This document shows positions 1-4,977 of a stretch of DNA of 6,530 nt, piece after piece. Position 1 is the first letter of the stretch. Each line of letters starts with the position of its first letter. Source of the DNA: an uncultured Anaerolineales bacterium (GTDB lineage: Bacteria; Chloroflexota; Anaerolineae; Anaerolineales; Villigracilaceae); the NCBI GenBank assembly GCA_938008865.1, contig CALLJA010000397.1, forward strand, positions 1-6,530. Reading direction: 5' to 3'. The notes under the pieces were generated by a model that saw only the letters and a list, made by a program, of their open reading frames with translations, was not told where the DNA came from and did no database searches. The position numbers and the translations under genes are program-made.

Positions 1-720
1 GCCTGTCACGACAGCACGCACGCCGTGGCTCCCAGCCGCGAGACGAATGACAGTCTCAAGTTCATCGCTCTGCAGGGCAAGAACGGTCCCATCGATCAGT
101 GCCAGGTTTGTCATACGACCATCCCCGCCACTGGATCAGGCCCACACGGGTTGATCACCTCGGGACCCATTTTCGAGGATGTGGGATCCACCTACTGGGC
201 GCGAGCCTCGATTGAGCGGCTGTACCGGGCGGGCATTACAAGCGGATGTTCAGCCGTGCCTCTGCGTTATTGCCCCGAGGCTGCCGTCACGCGGGCACAG
301 ATGTCCATCTTCATCGAACGCGGGATGCACGGCGCAACCTTCACGCCGCCCACCAACGTGCTCATCACGTTCACAGACACCCAGACTCACTGGGCGCGGT
401 ACTGGATCCAGGCCTTCTCGGCCGATGGGATCACTGGCGGGTGCGGCAGCGGGATATTCTGCCCCGAGAATCCCGTCTCGCGCGCCCAGATGGCGGTCTT
501 CCTGCTGCGCGCCAAGCATGGCGCCGCCTACATCCCGCCGGCTGCCAGCGGAACCGTCTTTAACGACGTGCCCAAAACCCACTGGGCCGCGGCATGGATC
601 GAGCAACTGGCCGTTGAGGGTGTCACCAGCGGCTGTGGTACGGGACTTTTCTGCCCCGAAGCAGCGGTCAACCGCGCCCAGATGGCGGTATTCCTTGTGA
701 AAACCTTTGCCATCCCGTGA
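1..720 (+). CDS. Surface protein with c-type haem motif and three SLH domains (5' truncated)
   Basis: The frame is open from base 1, so the N-terminus lies outside the window; GTG at 25 is an internal codon, not a convincing start. The visible part opens with A-C-H (bases 1-9), which could be the end of a CxxCH motif, and has a complete CQVCH haem c attachment motif at 100-114, followed by a GPHG stretch. Three S-layer homology domains begin near bases 172 (FEDV), 370 (FTDT) and 559 (FNDV) and run to the TGA at 718-720. Each has the typical (S/N)RAQM(A/S)(V/I)F end and a cysteine pair around its G-C-x-C-P loop, a form I associate with Anaerolineae. SLH domains bind secondary cell-wall polymers, so the protein is probably extracellular and anchored to the envelope. 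A multihaem cytochrome is inferred from one full motif. The cysteines might instead bind metal. No clear terminator follows. Confidence 0.85.
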   Translation, partial: ACHDSTHAVAPSRETNDSLKFIALQGKNGPIDQCQVCHTTIPATGSGPHGLITSGPIFEDVGSTYWARASIERLYRAGITSGCSAVPLRYCPEAAVTRAQMSIFIERGMHGATFTPPTNVLITFTDTQTHWARYWIQAFSADGITGGCGSGIFCPENPVSRAQMAVFLLRAKHGAAYIPPAASGTVFNDVPKTHWAAAWIEQLAVEGVTSGCGTGLFCPEAAVNRAQMAVFLVKTFAIP

Positions 721-761
721 TGCACTAGGAAGGCACGGACACGTGAATTTGGCTTCCTGAA

Positions 762-790
762 TTGACCGATCTCAATATATGTGTTATTCT
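762..790 (+). promoter_or_regulatory. Promoter of the first csp gene (sigma-70 type, extended -10)
   Basis: A TTGACC -35 box at 762-767 and a TATTCT -10 box at 785-790 are separated by 17 nt. TG at 782-783 gives an extended -10. Transcription should start near 797. The same boxes with the same 17-nt spacing recur before the second csp gene, which strengthens the call. Confidence 0.75.
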
Positions 791-796
791 TGGGAG

Positions 797-932
797 TATA
801 GGATAACAGTAAGTTACGTTGGTATGAGAACAACCACGGCTCACAGTTGTACTGTGGGCCGTTATGTTTTTCCTCCGATGGAACAAAACAGAACACCTAC
901 CATTTTCTATTTTGCCAAAGGAGGCAAATACT
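797..932 (+). promoter_or_regulatory. Long structured leader of the first csp gene, candidate cis-acting RNA
   Basis: This is the predicted 5' untranslated region, about 136 nt. It has four parts. A 27-nt block at 798-824 differs from the second csp leader at one base. An 11-bp hairpin (836-846 with 852-862, loop TTGTA) includes one G-U pair. A T-rich run follows at 862-871. CCTCC at 872-876 is complementary to the GGAGG Shine-Dalgarno at 920-924. Long leaders control translation and RNA stability of cspA in E. coli; similar control here is inferred. The ribosome site AAAGGAGG (917-924) lies 8 nt before the ATG. Confidence 0.6.
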
Positions 933-1145
933 ATGTCTGAACGCATCATCGGTACCGTCAAGTGGTTCAATGGCGACAAGGGCTTCGGCTTCATCGCCCG
1001 CGAGGGCGGCGCGGACGTCTTCGTCCACTTCTCGGCCATCCAGGGCGACGGCTTCCGCAACTTGAAGGAAGGCCAGAAGGTCGAGTTCGTCGTCGAGAAG
1101 GGCCCCAAGGGCCCGCAGGCGGCCAACGTCACCGTCTTGAGCTAG
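933..1145 (+). CDS. csp: CspA-family cold shock protein, copy 1 (70 aa)
   Basis: This is a complete small cold shock domain protein of 70 residues, the usual CspA length. It shows KWFNGDKGFGFI (10-21, with RNP1) and DVFVHFSAI (28-36, with RNP2), the aromatic strands that bind single-stranded RNA or DNA. Family members act in the cytoplasm as RNA chaperones, melting secondary structure and sometimes acting as transcription antiterminators. The ATG at 933 is chosen because AAAGGAGG lies 8 nt upstream and the second copy starts at the matching place. An in-frame ATG at 864 would add 23 leader-encoded residues that are not family-like. It is monocistronic, with its own promoter, long leader and terminator. 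It differs from copy 2 at five residues (3, 18, 45, 68, 69). Confidence 0.97.
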   Translation: MSERIIGTVKWFNGDKGFGFIAREGGADVFVHFSAIQGDGFRNLKEGQKVEFVVEKGPKGPQAANVTVLS

Positions 1146-1156
1146 TAGCCTGCCTG

Positions 1157-1190
1157 AAAAAAGCCTGATGTGAAAATATCAGGCTTTTTT
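1157..1190 (+). terminator. Intrinsic terminator of csp copy 1
   Basis: A 7-bp stem, GCCTGAT at 1163-1169 with ATCAGGC at 1178-1184, has an 8-nt loop. It is preceded by six A and followed by six T (1185-1190), which can extend the stem to 13 bp. It begins 12 nt after the stop codon. The A and T tracts make it potentially bidirectional. Confidence 0.93.
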
Positions 1191-1218
1191 GATTCATATG
1201 CCGAGGTCCGTTTTTTGA

Positions 1219-1247
1219 TTGACCTAATAAAATATATGTGATATTCT
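1219..1247 (+). promoter_or_regulatory. Promoter of the second csp gene (sigma-70 type, extended -10)
   Basis: TTGACC at 1219-1224, a 17-nt spacer and TATTCT at 1242-1247 match the boxes before copy 1. TG at 1239-1240 gives the extended -10. The start is expected near 1254. The spacer itself is AT-rich and has diverged, so the conserved boxes look selected. Confidence 0.77.
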
Positions 1248-1253
1248 TAGCAG

Positions 1254-1382
1254 CATAGGATAACAGGAAGTTACGTTGGTACGGATGACCGCGGTTCATG
1301 TTACGTCCATGAACCGTTTTGTTTTTCCTCCGATGGAACCGAACCGAATATCTACCAATTTCTATTGCCTAAGGAGGCAAAA
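1254..1382 (+). promoter_or_regulatory. Long structured leader of the second csp gene, candidate cis-acting RNA
   Basis: About 129 nt, built like the leader of copy 1. A conserved 5' block lies at 1255-1281. A 9-bp hairpin CGGTTCATG (1292-1300) pairs with CATGAACCG (1308-1316). TTTTGTTTTT follows at 1317-1326. CCTCC at 1327-1331 can pair with the GGAGG Shine-Dalgarno at 1373-1377. The hairpin keeps its pairing despite different bases. The Shine-Dalgarno lies only 5 nt before the ATG, against 8 in copy 1. Confidence 0.6.
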
Positions 1383-1595
1383 ATGTCTGATCGTATCATC
1401 GGCACCGTCAAATGGTTCAACGGCGACAAGGGCTACGGCTTCATCGCCCGCGAGGGCGGCGCGGACGTCTTCGTCCACTTCTCGGCCATCCAGGGCGACG
1501 GCTTCCGCAACCTGCAGGAAGGCCAGAAGGTCGAGTTCGTCGTCGAGAAGGGCCCCAAGGGTCCGCAGGCGGCCAACGTCACCATCGTGAGCTAA
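1383..1595 (+). CDS. csp: CspA-family cold shock protein, copy 2 (70 aa)
   Basis: This is the second complete CspA-type protein, 65 of 70 residues identical to copy 1. The nucleic-acid-binding segments KGYGFI (16-21) and VFVHF (29-33) are intact; Phe18 of copy 1 is Tyr here, a change tolerated in RNP1. The other changes are D3, Q45, I68 and V69, so the binding surface is nearly the same and the two proteins are probably redundant in activity. The start at 1383 follows AAGGAGG (1371-1377) by 5 nt. The gene is monocistronic and ends at TAA 1593-1595. A long stretch (986-1061 in copy 1) is identical at the DNA level, including silent positions. Different expression timing, set by the diverged leaders, is the likeliest difference between the two; that is inference. 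Confidence 0.97.
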   Translation: MSDRIIGTVKWFNGDKGYGFIAREGGADVFVHFSAIQGDGFRNLQEGQKVEFVVEKGPKGPQAANVTIVS

Positions 1596-1601
1596 ACCGA
1601 T

Positions 1602-1638
1602 AAAAAGAGCCTGACGCGCATGCGTCAGGCTCTTTTTT
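1602..1638 (+). terminator. Bidirectional intrinsic terminator between csp copy 2 and the papain-like gene
   Basis: A GC-rich stem, AGCCTGACGC at 1608-1617 with GCGTCAGGCT at 1622-1631, has loop GCAT. It is bounded by AAAAA (1602-1606) and TTTTTT (1633-1638). On the + strand it ends csp copy 2. On the - strand the A-tract becomes a U-tract 18 nt past the stop codon of the convergent gene, so it can serve both. Confidence 0.93.
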
Positions 1639-1656
1639 GATTCGAATGGGGATTTC

Positions 1657-2286
1657 TCAAAGCGACAGGCTTTGAACCTGCGGCTGACTCTGCGCCCGTG
1701 ATTCTTCCAACCTGCGGCCCGCCTCAGCTAGGCGGTGTGCACAGCCTTCCCAGATCTCCTGCGGATAGACGATCTCATTGGTGCCAGGCAGCTGCTCCAT
1801 GGCCAGGCCCGTGTTGAGGTTGATGCCCACTTGCTGATAGGCCTTGTAGATCAACTGGCTGCAATAAAAGGACTGGTCTGTTTCGGCATTGAGGAAATTC
1901 AGGTTATAGAACTTGCCGACCTGCGCCAGGGCATACTCTGAGACGGTGTGGCGGATGCGTTCCTCTTCTTCGGCGGAGAGTTCCAGCCCATCCAAGGGGG
2001 AGGCCACGCCGTAGAACGTGTCGAAGAGCAGACCGCGCTCACGGGCCATCGCTTCCGTGTCCCAGTGCTCGCCAGGGACCTCGAAGGTGATCACGCCGCG
2101 CGAACCCGCCTCGATGCAGCGGCCTGCAGGCCCGAGGTACATGGCCACATGGTCCACGTCGCCGGGCACGAGCCGACCCACCAGCCGCCAGAATTCGCCT
2201 GGCAGGATGTCGGGTTTGCCGTTCATGGTGCAGATGACGTCGCCTGTCTGCACGGTCAGGCCTTCGATCTGGTATGTGTGGATCAT
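1657..2286 (-). CDS. Permuted papain-like hydrolase, YiiX / NlpC-P60 superfamily
   Basis: A 209-residue protein with the circularly permuted papain layout in which His comes before Cys. GD (15-16) opens the fold. DHVAMYLG (45-52) holds the likely catalytic His46 and CIEA (57-60) the likely acidic partner Glu59. FYCSQLIYKAY (140-150) holds the likely nucleophile Cys142. YiiX/YaeF-type and related LRAT-like enzymes cleave or transfer acyl or peptide groups; the substrate here cannot be told. There is no signal peptide or membrane segment, so a cytoplasmic place is likeliest. The last 50 residues after the Cys motif are variable and end in a Gln/Arg/Ser-rich tail. ATG 2284-2286 is the only reasonable start but lacks a strong Shine-Dalgarno (GGTGA just upstream at most). 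It stands alone, converges on csp copy 2 and shares its terminator. Confidence 0.85.
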   Translation of the reverse strand: MIHTYQIEGLTVQTGDVICTMNGKPDILPGEFWRLVGRLVPGDVDHVAMYLGPAGRCIEAGSRGVITFEVPGEHWDTEAMARERGLLFDTFYGVASPLDGLELSAEEEERIRHTVSEYALAQVGKFYNLNFLNAETDQSFYCSQLIYKAYQQVGINLNTGLAMEQLPGTNEIVYPQEIWEGCAHRLAEAGRRLEESRAQSQPQVQSLSL

Positions 2287-2301
2287 GGGGTCACCGTACT
2301 C

Positions 2302-2307
2302 ATTATA
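2302..2307 (-). promoter_or_regulatory. -10 box of the papain-like gene
   Basis: A perfect TATAAT on the - strand lies 15 nt before the ATG. It predicts a start near 2295 and a leader of only about 9 nt. No good -35 is seen at the proper distance (about 2325-2330). The box lies outside the mobile element, whose near end is about 42 bp upstream of it. Confidence 0.5.
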
Positions 2308-2340
2308 CGGATAAATCCGCGATTTGTTTCAGGGAAATTA

Positions 2341-2348
2341 TCCAAAAA
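2341..2348. repeat. Left target-site duplication TCCAAAAA
   Basis: This octamer abuts the left end of the element and is repeated exactly at 2561-2568, next to the right end. Confidence 0.75.
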
Positions 2349-2376
2349 CTAGCCACCTGACACTTTTGAATCATAA

Positions 2377-2450
2377 GGTGGTCGAGTAGCGCGACGCGCC
2401 AGCGGAGGGCGTACATCTGCACTGTGCGCAGGCGCAAGTGTCGAGACCAC
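2377..2450. repeat. Palindromic unit A inside the element
   Basis: It starts GGTGGTCGAGTAG (2377-2389) and ends GTGTCGAGACCAC (2438-2450), so GTGGTC pairs with GACCAC around a GC-rich middle. It lies head to head with unit B. I associate such GTCGAGTAG / TCGAGACCAC arms with dispersed extragenic repeats in Chloroflexota, from memory. Confidence 0.6.
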
Positions 2451-2483
2451 ATTTGTCTTGAAAATGAAGGTCTTTTGCTTATT

Positions 2484-2526
2484 GGTGGTCTAGATACGGC
2501 GGAAAATCACCGCCTACTCGACCACC
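2484..2526. repeat. Palindromic unit B inside the element
   Basis: A hairpin with outer arms GGTGGTC (2484-2490) and GACCACC (2520-2526) and inner arms GGCGG (2498-2502) and CCGCC (2510-2514). Its right arm is the exact reverse complement of the left arm of unit A over 13 nt. Its left arm is 11/13 complementary to the right arm of unit A. The element can therefore fold as two hairpins or one long one. Confidence 0.65.
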
Positions 2527-2560
2527 GAGATATTCTTGGAACAAACTGTCAGGTCACTAG

Positions 2561-2568
2561 TCCAAAAA
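2561..2568. repeat. Right target-site duplication TCCAAAAA
   Basis: This is the direct copy of 2341-2348. It overlaps the U-tract of the helicase terminator, so that tract was probably the insertion target. Confidence 0.75.
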
Positions 2569-2593
2569 TAAACCCGTCCTTTGCAAGACGGGT
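2564..2593 (-). terminator. Intrinsic terminator of the DEAD-box helicase gene
   Basis: Read on the - strand: ACCCGTC, loop TTGCAAAG, GACGGGT, then a T-rich run TTATTTTT. The 7-bp stem is 2572-2578 with 2587-2593, 35 nt past the helicase stop codon. Its U-tract is partly the right target-site duplication of the neighbouring element. Confidence 0.85.
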
Positions 2594-2628
2594 CCCAAAT
2601 TACCATTTACCAAATACCGAATCCCCAC

Positions 2629-3876
2629 TCACTTCTTTCGCCTCGGCGCGAGTCCGTTGCGGGAATAGTGCGCGCTGGCTGGCGTGGGGGCGGGCGTATG
2701 AGCCATGGGCTTGTGCCGATTATGAATAACGGGTTCAACTTTCGGCGGGGCAGGCAGGGTGTAGTCGAATCCCTCCAGCGTGGCGCGCGGAAGCGGCTTG
2801 CCCATAATCTTTTCCAGCGTGCGGATCATGTCGGCGTCATCGGGTGTGACCAGGGTGAAGGCGTCGCCGGTTTTCTCAGCGCGGCCCGTGCGTCCGATGC
2901 GGTGGATGTAGGCGTCGGCGGTGTCGGGCATGTCGTAGTTGATGACGTGCGAGATGCTCTCCACGTCGAGGCCGCGCGCGGCGATGTCGGTGGCGACCAT
3001 GATCTGGTACTTGCCCGATTTGAATCCGCTGAGCGCCGCCTGGCGCTGGCCCTGTGAGCGGTCACTGTGCAGGCTGGTGACGCGGTAGCCCGCCTTTCGC
3101 ACCTGACGGTCGACCTTTTCGGCGCGGTGGCGGGTGCGGGTGAAGATCAGCACCGAGTCGGTCTCGGTGCGTTTGAGCAGTTCCAGCAGCAACGGCGATT
3201 TGAGATGCGGCGCCACGGGATACAGCGCGTGCGTCACGGTGTGCGCGGGGCGGCTGAGTCCCACGGCGATGCGCTTGGGGTTGGTCAGCGACTGCGAAGC
3301 CAGTTGTTCGACCTCGGGCGGGAAGGTAGCCGAGAACAGCAACGTTTGACGCTTGACGGGCACAGCCTTGATGATGCGGCGGATGTCGGGCAGGAAGCCC
3401 ATGTCGAACATGCGGTCGGCTTCGTCCAACACCAACACTTCGATCCTTTCCATGCGGGCATGCCCCTGGGCAATCAGGTCGAGCAGGCGCCCCGGGCAGG
3501 CCACCAGGATTTCCACACCCTGGCGCAATGCCTGGATCTGTGGGTTGGCGCCCACGCCGCCGTAGATGGTGACACTGCGGATTTTGGTGCCCGCCGCCAG
3601 CGTGTGGATGACGTCGTTGATCTGGTCGGCCAGTTCGCGTGTGGGCGTGACGATCAGCGCGCGGGGCGCGCCGCGCGGCCCGTCGAGCAGGCGGTTGAGG
3701 ATTGGCAGAACGAAAGCGGCAGTCTTGCCTGTGCCTGTTTGCGCGGTGCCGATGATATCGTTTCCGCGCAGGGTGGCTGGAATGGCGGCTTCCTGAATGG
3801 GAGTGGGGGTTTCGTATCCTGCGCGCGTTAGCCCCGTCTTCAGGCGCGCGTCCAAATTGAATTGTTCAAACTTCAC
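2629..3876 (-). CDS. rhlE: DEAD-box ATP-dependent RNA helicase, RhlE-like
   Basis: A complete 415-residue helicase with all family motifs in order. The Q motif region is F6 to Gln28 (GYETPTPIQ). Motif I is AQTGTGKT (45-52), Ia PTRELA (78-83), II DEAD (151-154) and III SAT (182-184). Next come FTRT (245-248), ATDIAARGLD (295-304) and HRIGRTGR (325-332). Motif Ib reads CPGR (127-130) rather than the usual TPGR. A short Pro- and basic-rich tail ends in RRKK, probably binding RNA non-specifically. It unwinds short RNA duplexes with ATP in the cytoplasm, typically in ribosome assembly, mRNA decay or cold acclimation. The start is GTG (3874-3876) with AAGGA 6 nt upstream. The tail and compact size fit RhlE better than CsdA, but the subgroup is not certain. 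It has its own promoter and terminator. Confidence 0.95.
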   Translation of the reverse strand: MKFEQFNLDARLKTGLTRAGYETPTPIQEAAIPATLRGNDIIGTAQTGTGKTAAFVLPILNRLLDGPRGAPRALIVTPTRELADQINDVIHTLAAGTKIRSVTIYGGVGANPQIQALRQGVEILVACPGRLLDLIAQGHARMERIEVLVLDEADRMFDMGFLPDIRRIIKAVPVKRQTLLFSATFPPEVEQLASQSLTNPKRIAVGLSRPAHTVTHALYPVAPHLKSPLLLELLKRTETDSVLIFTRTRHRAEKVDRQVRKAGYRVTSLHSDRSQGQRQAALSGFKSGKYQIMVATDIAARGLDVESISHVINYDMPDTADAYIHRIGRTGRAEKTGDAFTLVTPDDADMIRTLEKIMGKPLPRATLEGFDYTLPAPPKVEPVIHNRHKPMAHTPAPTPASAHYSRNGLAPRRKK

Positions 3877-3882
3877 GAGATT

Positions 3883-3887
3883 TCCTT
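3883..3887 (-). promoter_or_regulatory. Ribosome binding site that fixes the helicase GTG start
   Basis: AAGGA on the - strand lies 6 nt before the GTG at 3874-3876. It supports this non-ATG start, which also gives the expected MKFEQFNL N-terminus. Confidence 0.75.
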
Positions 3888-3906
3888 TAAGAAATTGAGT
3901 GGCAAG

Positions 3907-3915
3907 ATTATAGCA
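3907..3915 (-). promoter_or_regulatory. Extended -10 promoter of the helicase gene
   Basis: TGCTATAAT on the - strand gives a consensus TATAAT (3907-3912) with the TGn extension, leading to a start near 3900 and a leader of about 24 nt. There is no clear -35, which extended -10 promoters may lack. The box overlaps the last codon and stop codon of the glycosyltransferase gene. Confidence 0.6.
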
Positions 3916-4942
3916 TCCCTTTCAAGAATTGACGGATGGATTCAGCCGTCTGCTCCCAGGCGGGTTGACGCAGGAAACGCGCCCGCGCCGCCTGCCCCAT
4001 GCGGATGAGCGTCCCGCGCTGCTCGGCCAGGACCTTGAGCCTGGTCGCCAGTTCGACAGCATCCCCCGCCCTGACAATGAATCCATCCACGCCATCGCTG
4101 ATGATTTCCCTAGCCGCGCCCAGGTCCGTGCCAATGGCGGGCAGGCCAAAGCCCATGCCTTCGAGATAAACGATACCGAATCCCTCATAACTGGATGGGA
4201 CGACCAGCACGTGGGCGGCCTTGAGCTTTTCGATAAGGGGAGCGCTGTCAAGCGCTCCATGAAAGAAAAAAGAGGAAAGAGGCGTTGCCCTGGCTTGCAT
4301 CTCTCTTGCGTATTCAGGCTCGACATTCAGCGAGCCAACCACGTCCACTTGGACTTTCGAATTCAAGCCCCTGACAGCATCGACTAAGGTGTGCAGTCCC
4401 TTGCGGAACATGACGTTGCCCAGGAACAGGATGCGCAGTTCGGGCGCGACCGCGCGCTCGATGATCTCTTCCTCGGTAACGCGCGCCCCGAAACGGTTGG
4501 TGGGCGGATGGGCCACCACGGACGGCTTGGGTGGGACGAGTCTGTTCACCACGCTTGCGGTGGTCTGTGAGTTGAAGATGAAACCGTCCACGCTGCGCAG
4601 GTATTGCCGCTCGACCAGCCGATAGAAGGCGTTCTGCCAGTTCGGGCGAAGCTCCGAGCAGCGCAGGTGGTGGACCAGACTTACCACGGGGTAGGGATGC
4701 GGCCCGAGGTTGGCGGCCAGCAGTGAGGGATGATTCAGCTCGTCCTGGATGAGGATGTCGAAGTCGGGCGGCAGGCGAAAGGTCAGGTTATCGGTCAGGT
4801 GGGCGGCGTAATTCCGCCACGGCAGGCTGAACACTTCGACCGTGTCGCCCTGGGCGCGCAAAAAGTCCACCAGTTTGCGGTCATAGAGATAGCCGCCGCT
4901 GAGCGTGTCGAGCGAGCCGTAAATAACAAGACCGATCTTCAT
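3908..4942 (-). CDS. Glycosyltransferase, GT4 family (GT-B fold)
   Basis: A complete 344-residue retaining glycosyltransferase. The N-terminal acceptor domain begins MKIGLVIYGS and has SGGYLYDR (15-22) and SLVHHLRCSE (88-97). The C-terminal donor domain starts near 168, with FLGNVMFRKGL (173-183), whose Arg180 and Lys181 should bind the nucleotide diphosphate. The EX7E motif is Glu253 and Glu261 in SSYEGFGIVYLEGMG. No membrane segment is seen. Enzymes of this family move a sugar from a nucleotide-sugar to a lipid, glycan or small molecule; donor and acceptor cannot be told. It is the last of four closely spaced genes, 35 nt after the PTPS-like gene. The place of its ATG is supported by the conserved beta-strand at the N-terminus, as there is no clear Shine-Dalgarno. 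Confidence 0.9.
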   Translation of the reverse strand: MKIGLVIYGSLDTLSGGYLYDRKLVDFLRAQGDTVEVFSLPWRNYAAHLTDNLTFRLPPDFDILIQDELNHPSLLAANLGPHPYPVVSLVHHLRCSELRPNWQNAFYRLVERQYLRSVDGFIFNSQTTASVVNRLVPPKPSVVAHPPTNRFGARVTEEEIIERAVAPELRILFLGNVMFRKGLHTLVDAVRGLNSKVQVDVVGSLNVEPEYAREMQARATPLSSFFFHGALDSAPLIEKLKAAHVLVVPSSYEGFGIVYLEGMGFGLPAIGTDLGAAREIISDGVDGFIVRAGDAVELATRLKVLAEQRGTLIRMGQAARARFLRQPAWEQTAESIRQFLKGML

Positions 4943-4977
4943 GAGGATGAGAGTTAACAGGTTTGAAGGTTGGCAGG

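Larger units (their letters stand above)
762..1200 (+). repeat. Tandem csp duplication, unit 1 (promoter to terminator)
   Basis: The whole transcription unit (promoter, leader, gene, terminator and the GATTC..ATG just after it) is repeated about 450-457 bp downstream. Coding sequence is conserved far better than the leader, spacer and terminator loops. This indicates duplication of a complete, independently regulated unit. Confidence 0.85.
1219..1648 (+). repeat. Tandem csp duplication, unit 2 (promoter to terminator)
   Basis: This is the direct repeat of the unit at 762-1200. The offset is 457 in the promoter and first leader block, 455 in the hairpin, 450 in the gene and about 448 at the terminator, so small deletions have accumulated outside the gene. 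Coding sequences differ at 11 of 210 bases plus the stop codon. Confidence 0.85.
2349..2560. mobile_element. 212-bp MITE-like element with inverted termini and 8-bp direct flanks
   Basis: The ends are imperfect inverted repeats. The left starts CTAGCCACCTGACACTTT (2349-2366); the right ends AAACTGTCAGGTCACTAG (2543-2560). 15 of 18 positions match. The 8-bp TCCAAAAA directly flanks both ends (2341-2348 and 2561-2568), as a target-site duplication would. No protein is encoded. Inside, 13-bp perfect inverted arms (2377-2389 and 2514-2526) make most of the element an imperfect palindrome. It is non-autonomous and would need a transposase from elsewhere. I could not assign the parent IS family; 8-bp duplications occur in several. 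Confidence 0.8.

Noticed and set aside
727..758. AGGAAG / CTTCCT inverted repeat after the SLH gene as its terminator
   Set aside because: Only 6 bp with a 20-nt loop and no T-run follows. It ends just before the csp -35 box. I see no convincing terminator for the SLH gene.
864..932. N-terminal extension of csp copy 1 from ATG 864
   Set aside because: It would translate the conserved leader, has no Shine-Dalgarno and gives non-family residues. The start at 933 has AAAGGAGG and matches the family length.
878..940. Short upstream reading frame in the csp copy 1 leader (20 codons) that overlaps the csp start
   Set aside because: It has no ribosome binding site, and the matching frame in copy 2 (from 1333) does not stop near the csp start but runs through the gene. 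The peptide likeness only reflects the DNA likeness.
2377..2526. Repeated GGTGGTC arms as a CRISPR array
   Set aside because: The arms are inverted, not regularly spaced direct repeats with unique spacers. They belong to the palindromic element.
2424..2729. + strand open frame crossing the mobile element and the helicase 3' end
   Set aside because: It has no ribosome site, spans the element boundary, a terminator and the helicase tail, and shows no family features.
3067..3831. Long + strand open frame of 254 codons opposite the helicase
   Set aside because: It is an antisense shadow of GC-rich coding DNA. The - strand frame has every DEAD-box motif, while the + strand product resembles no family.
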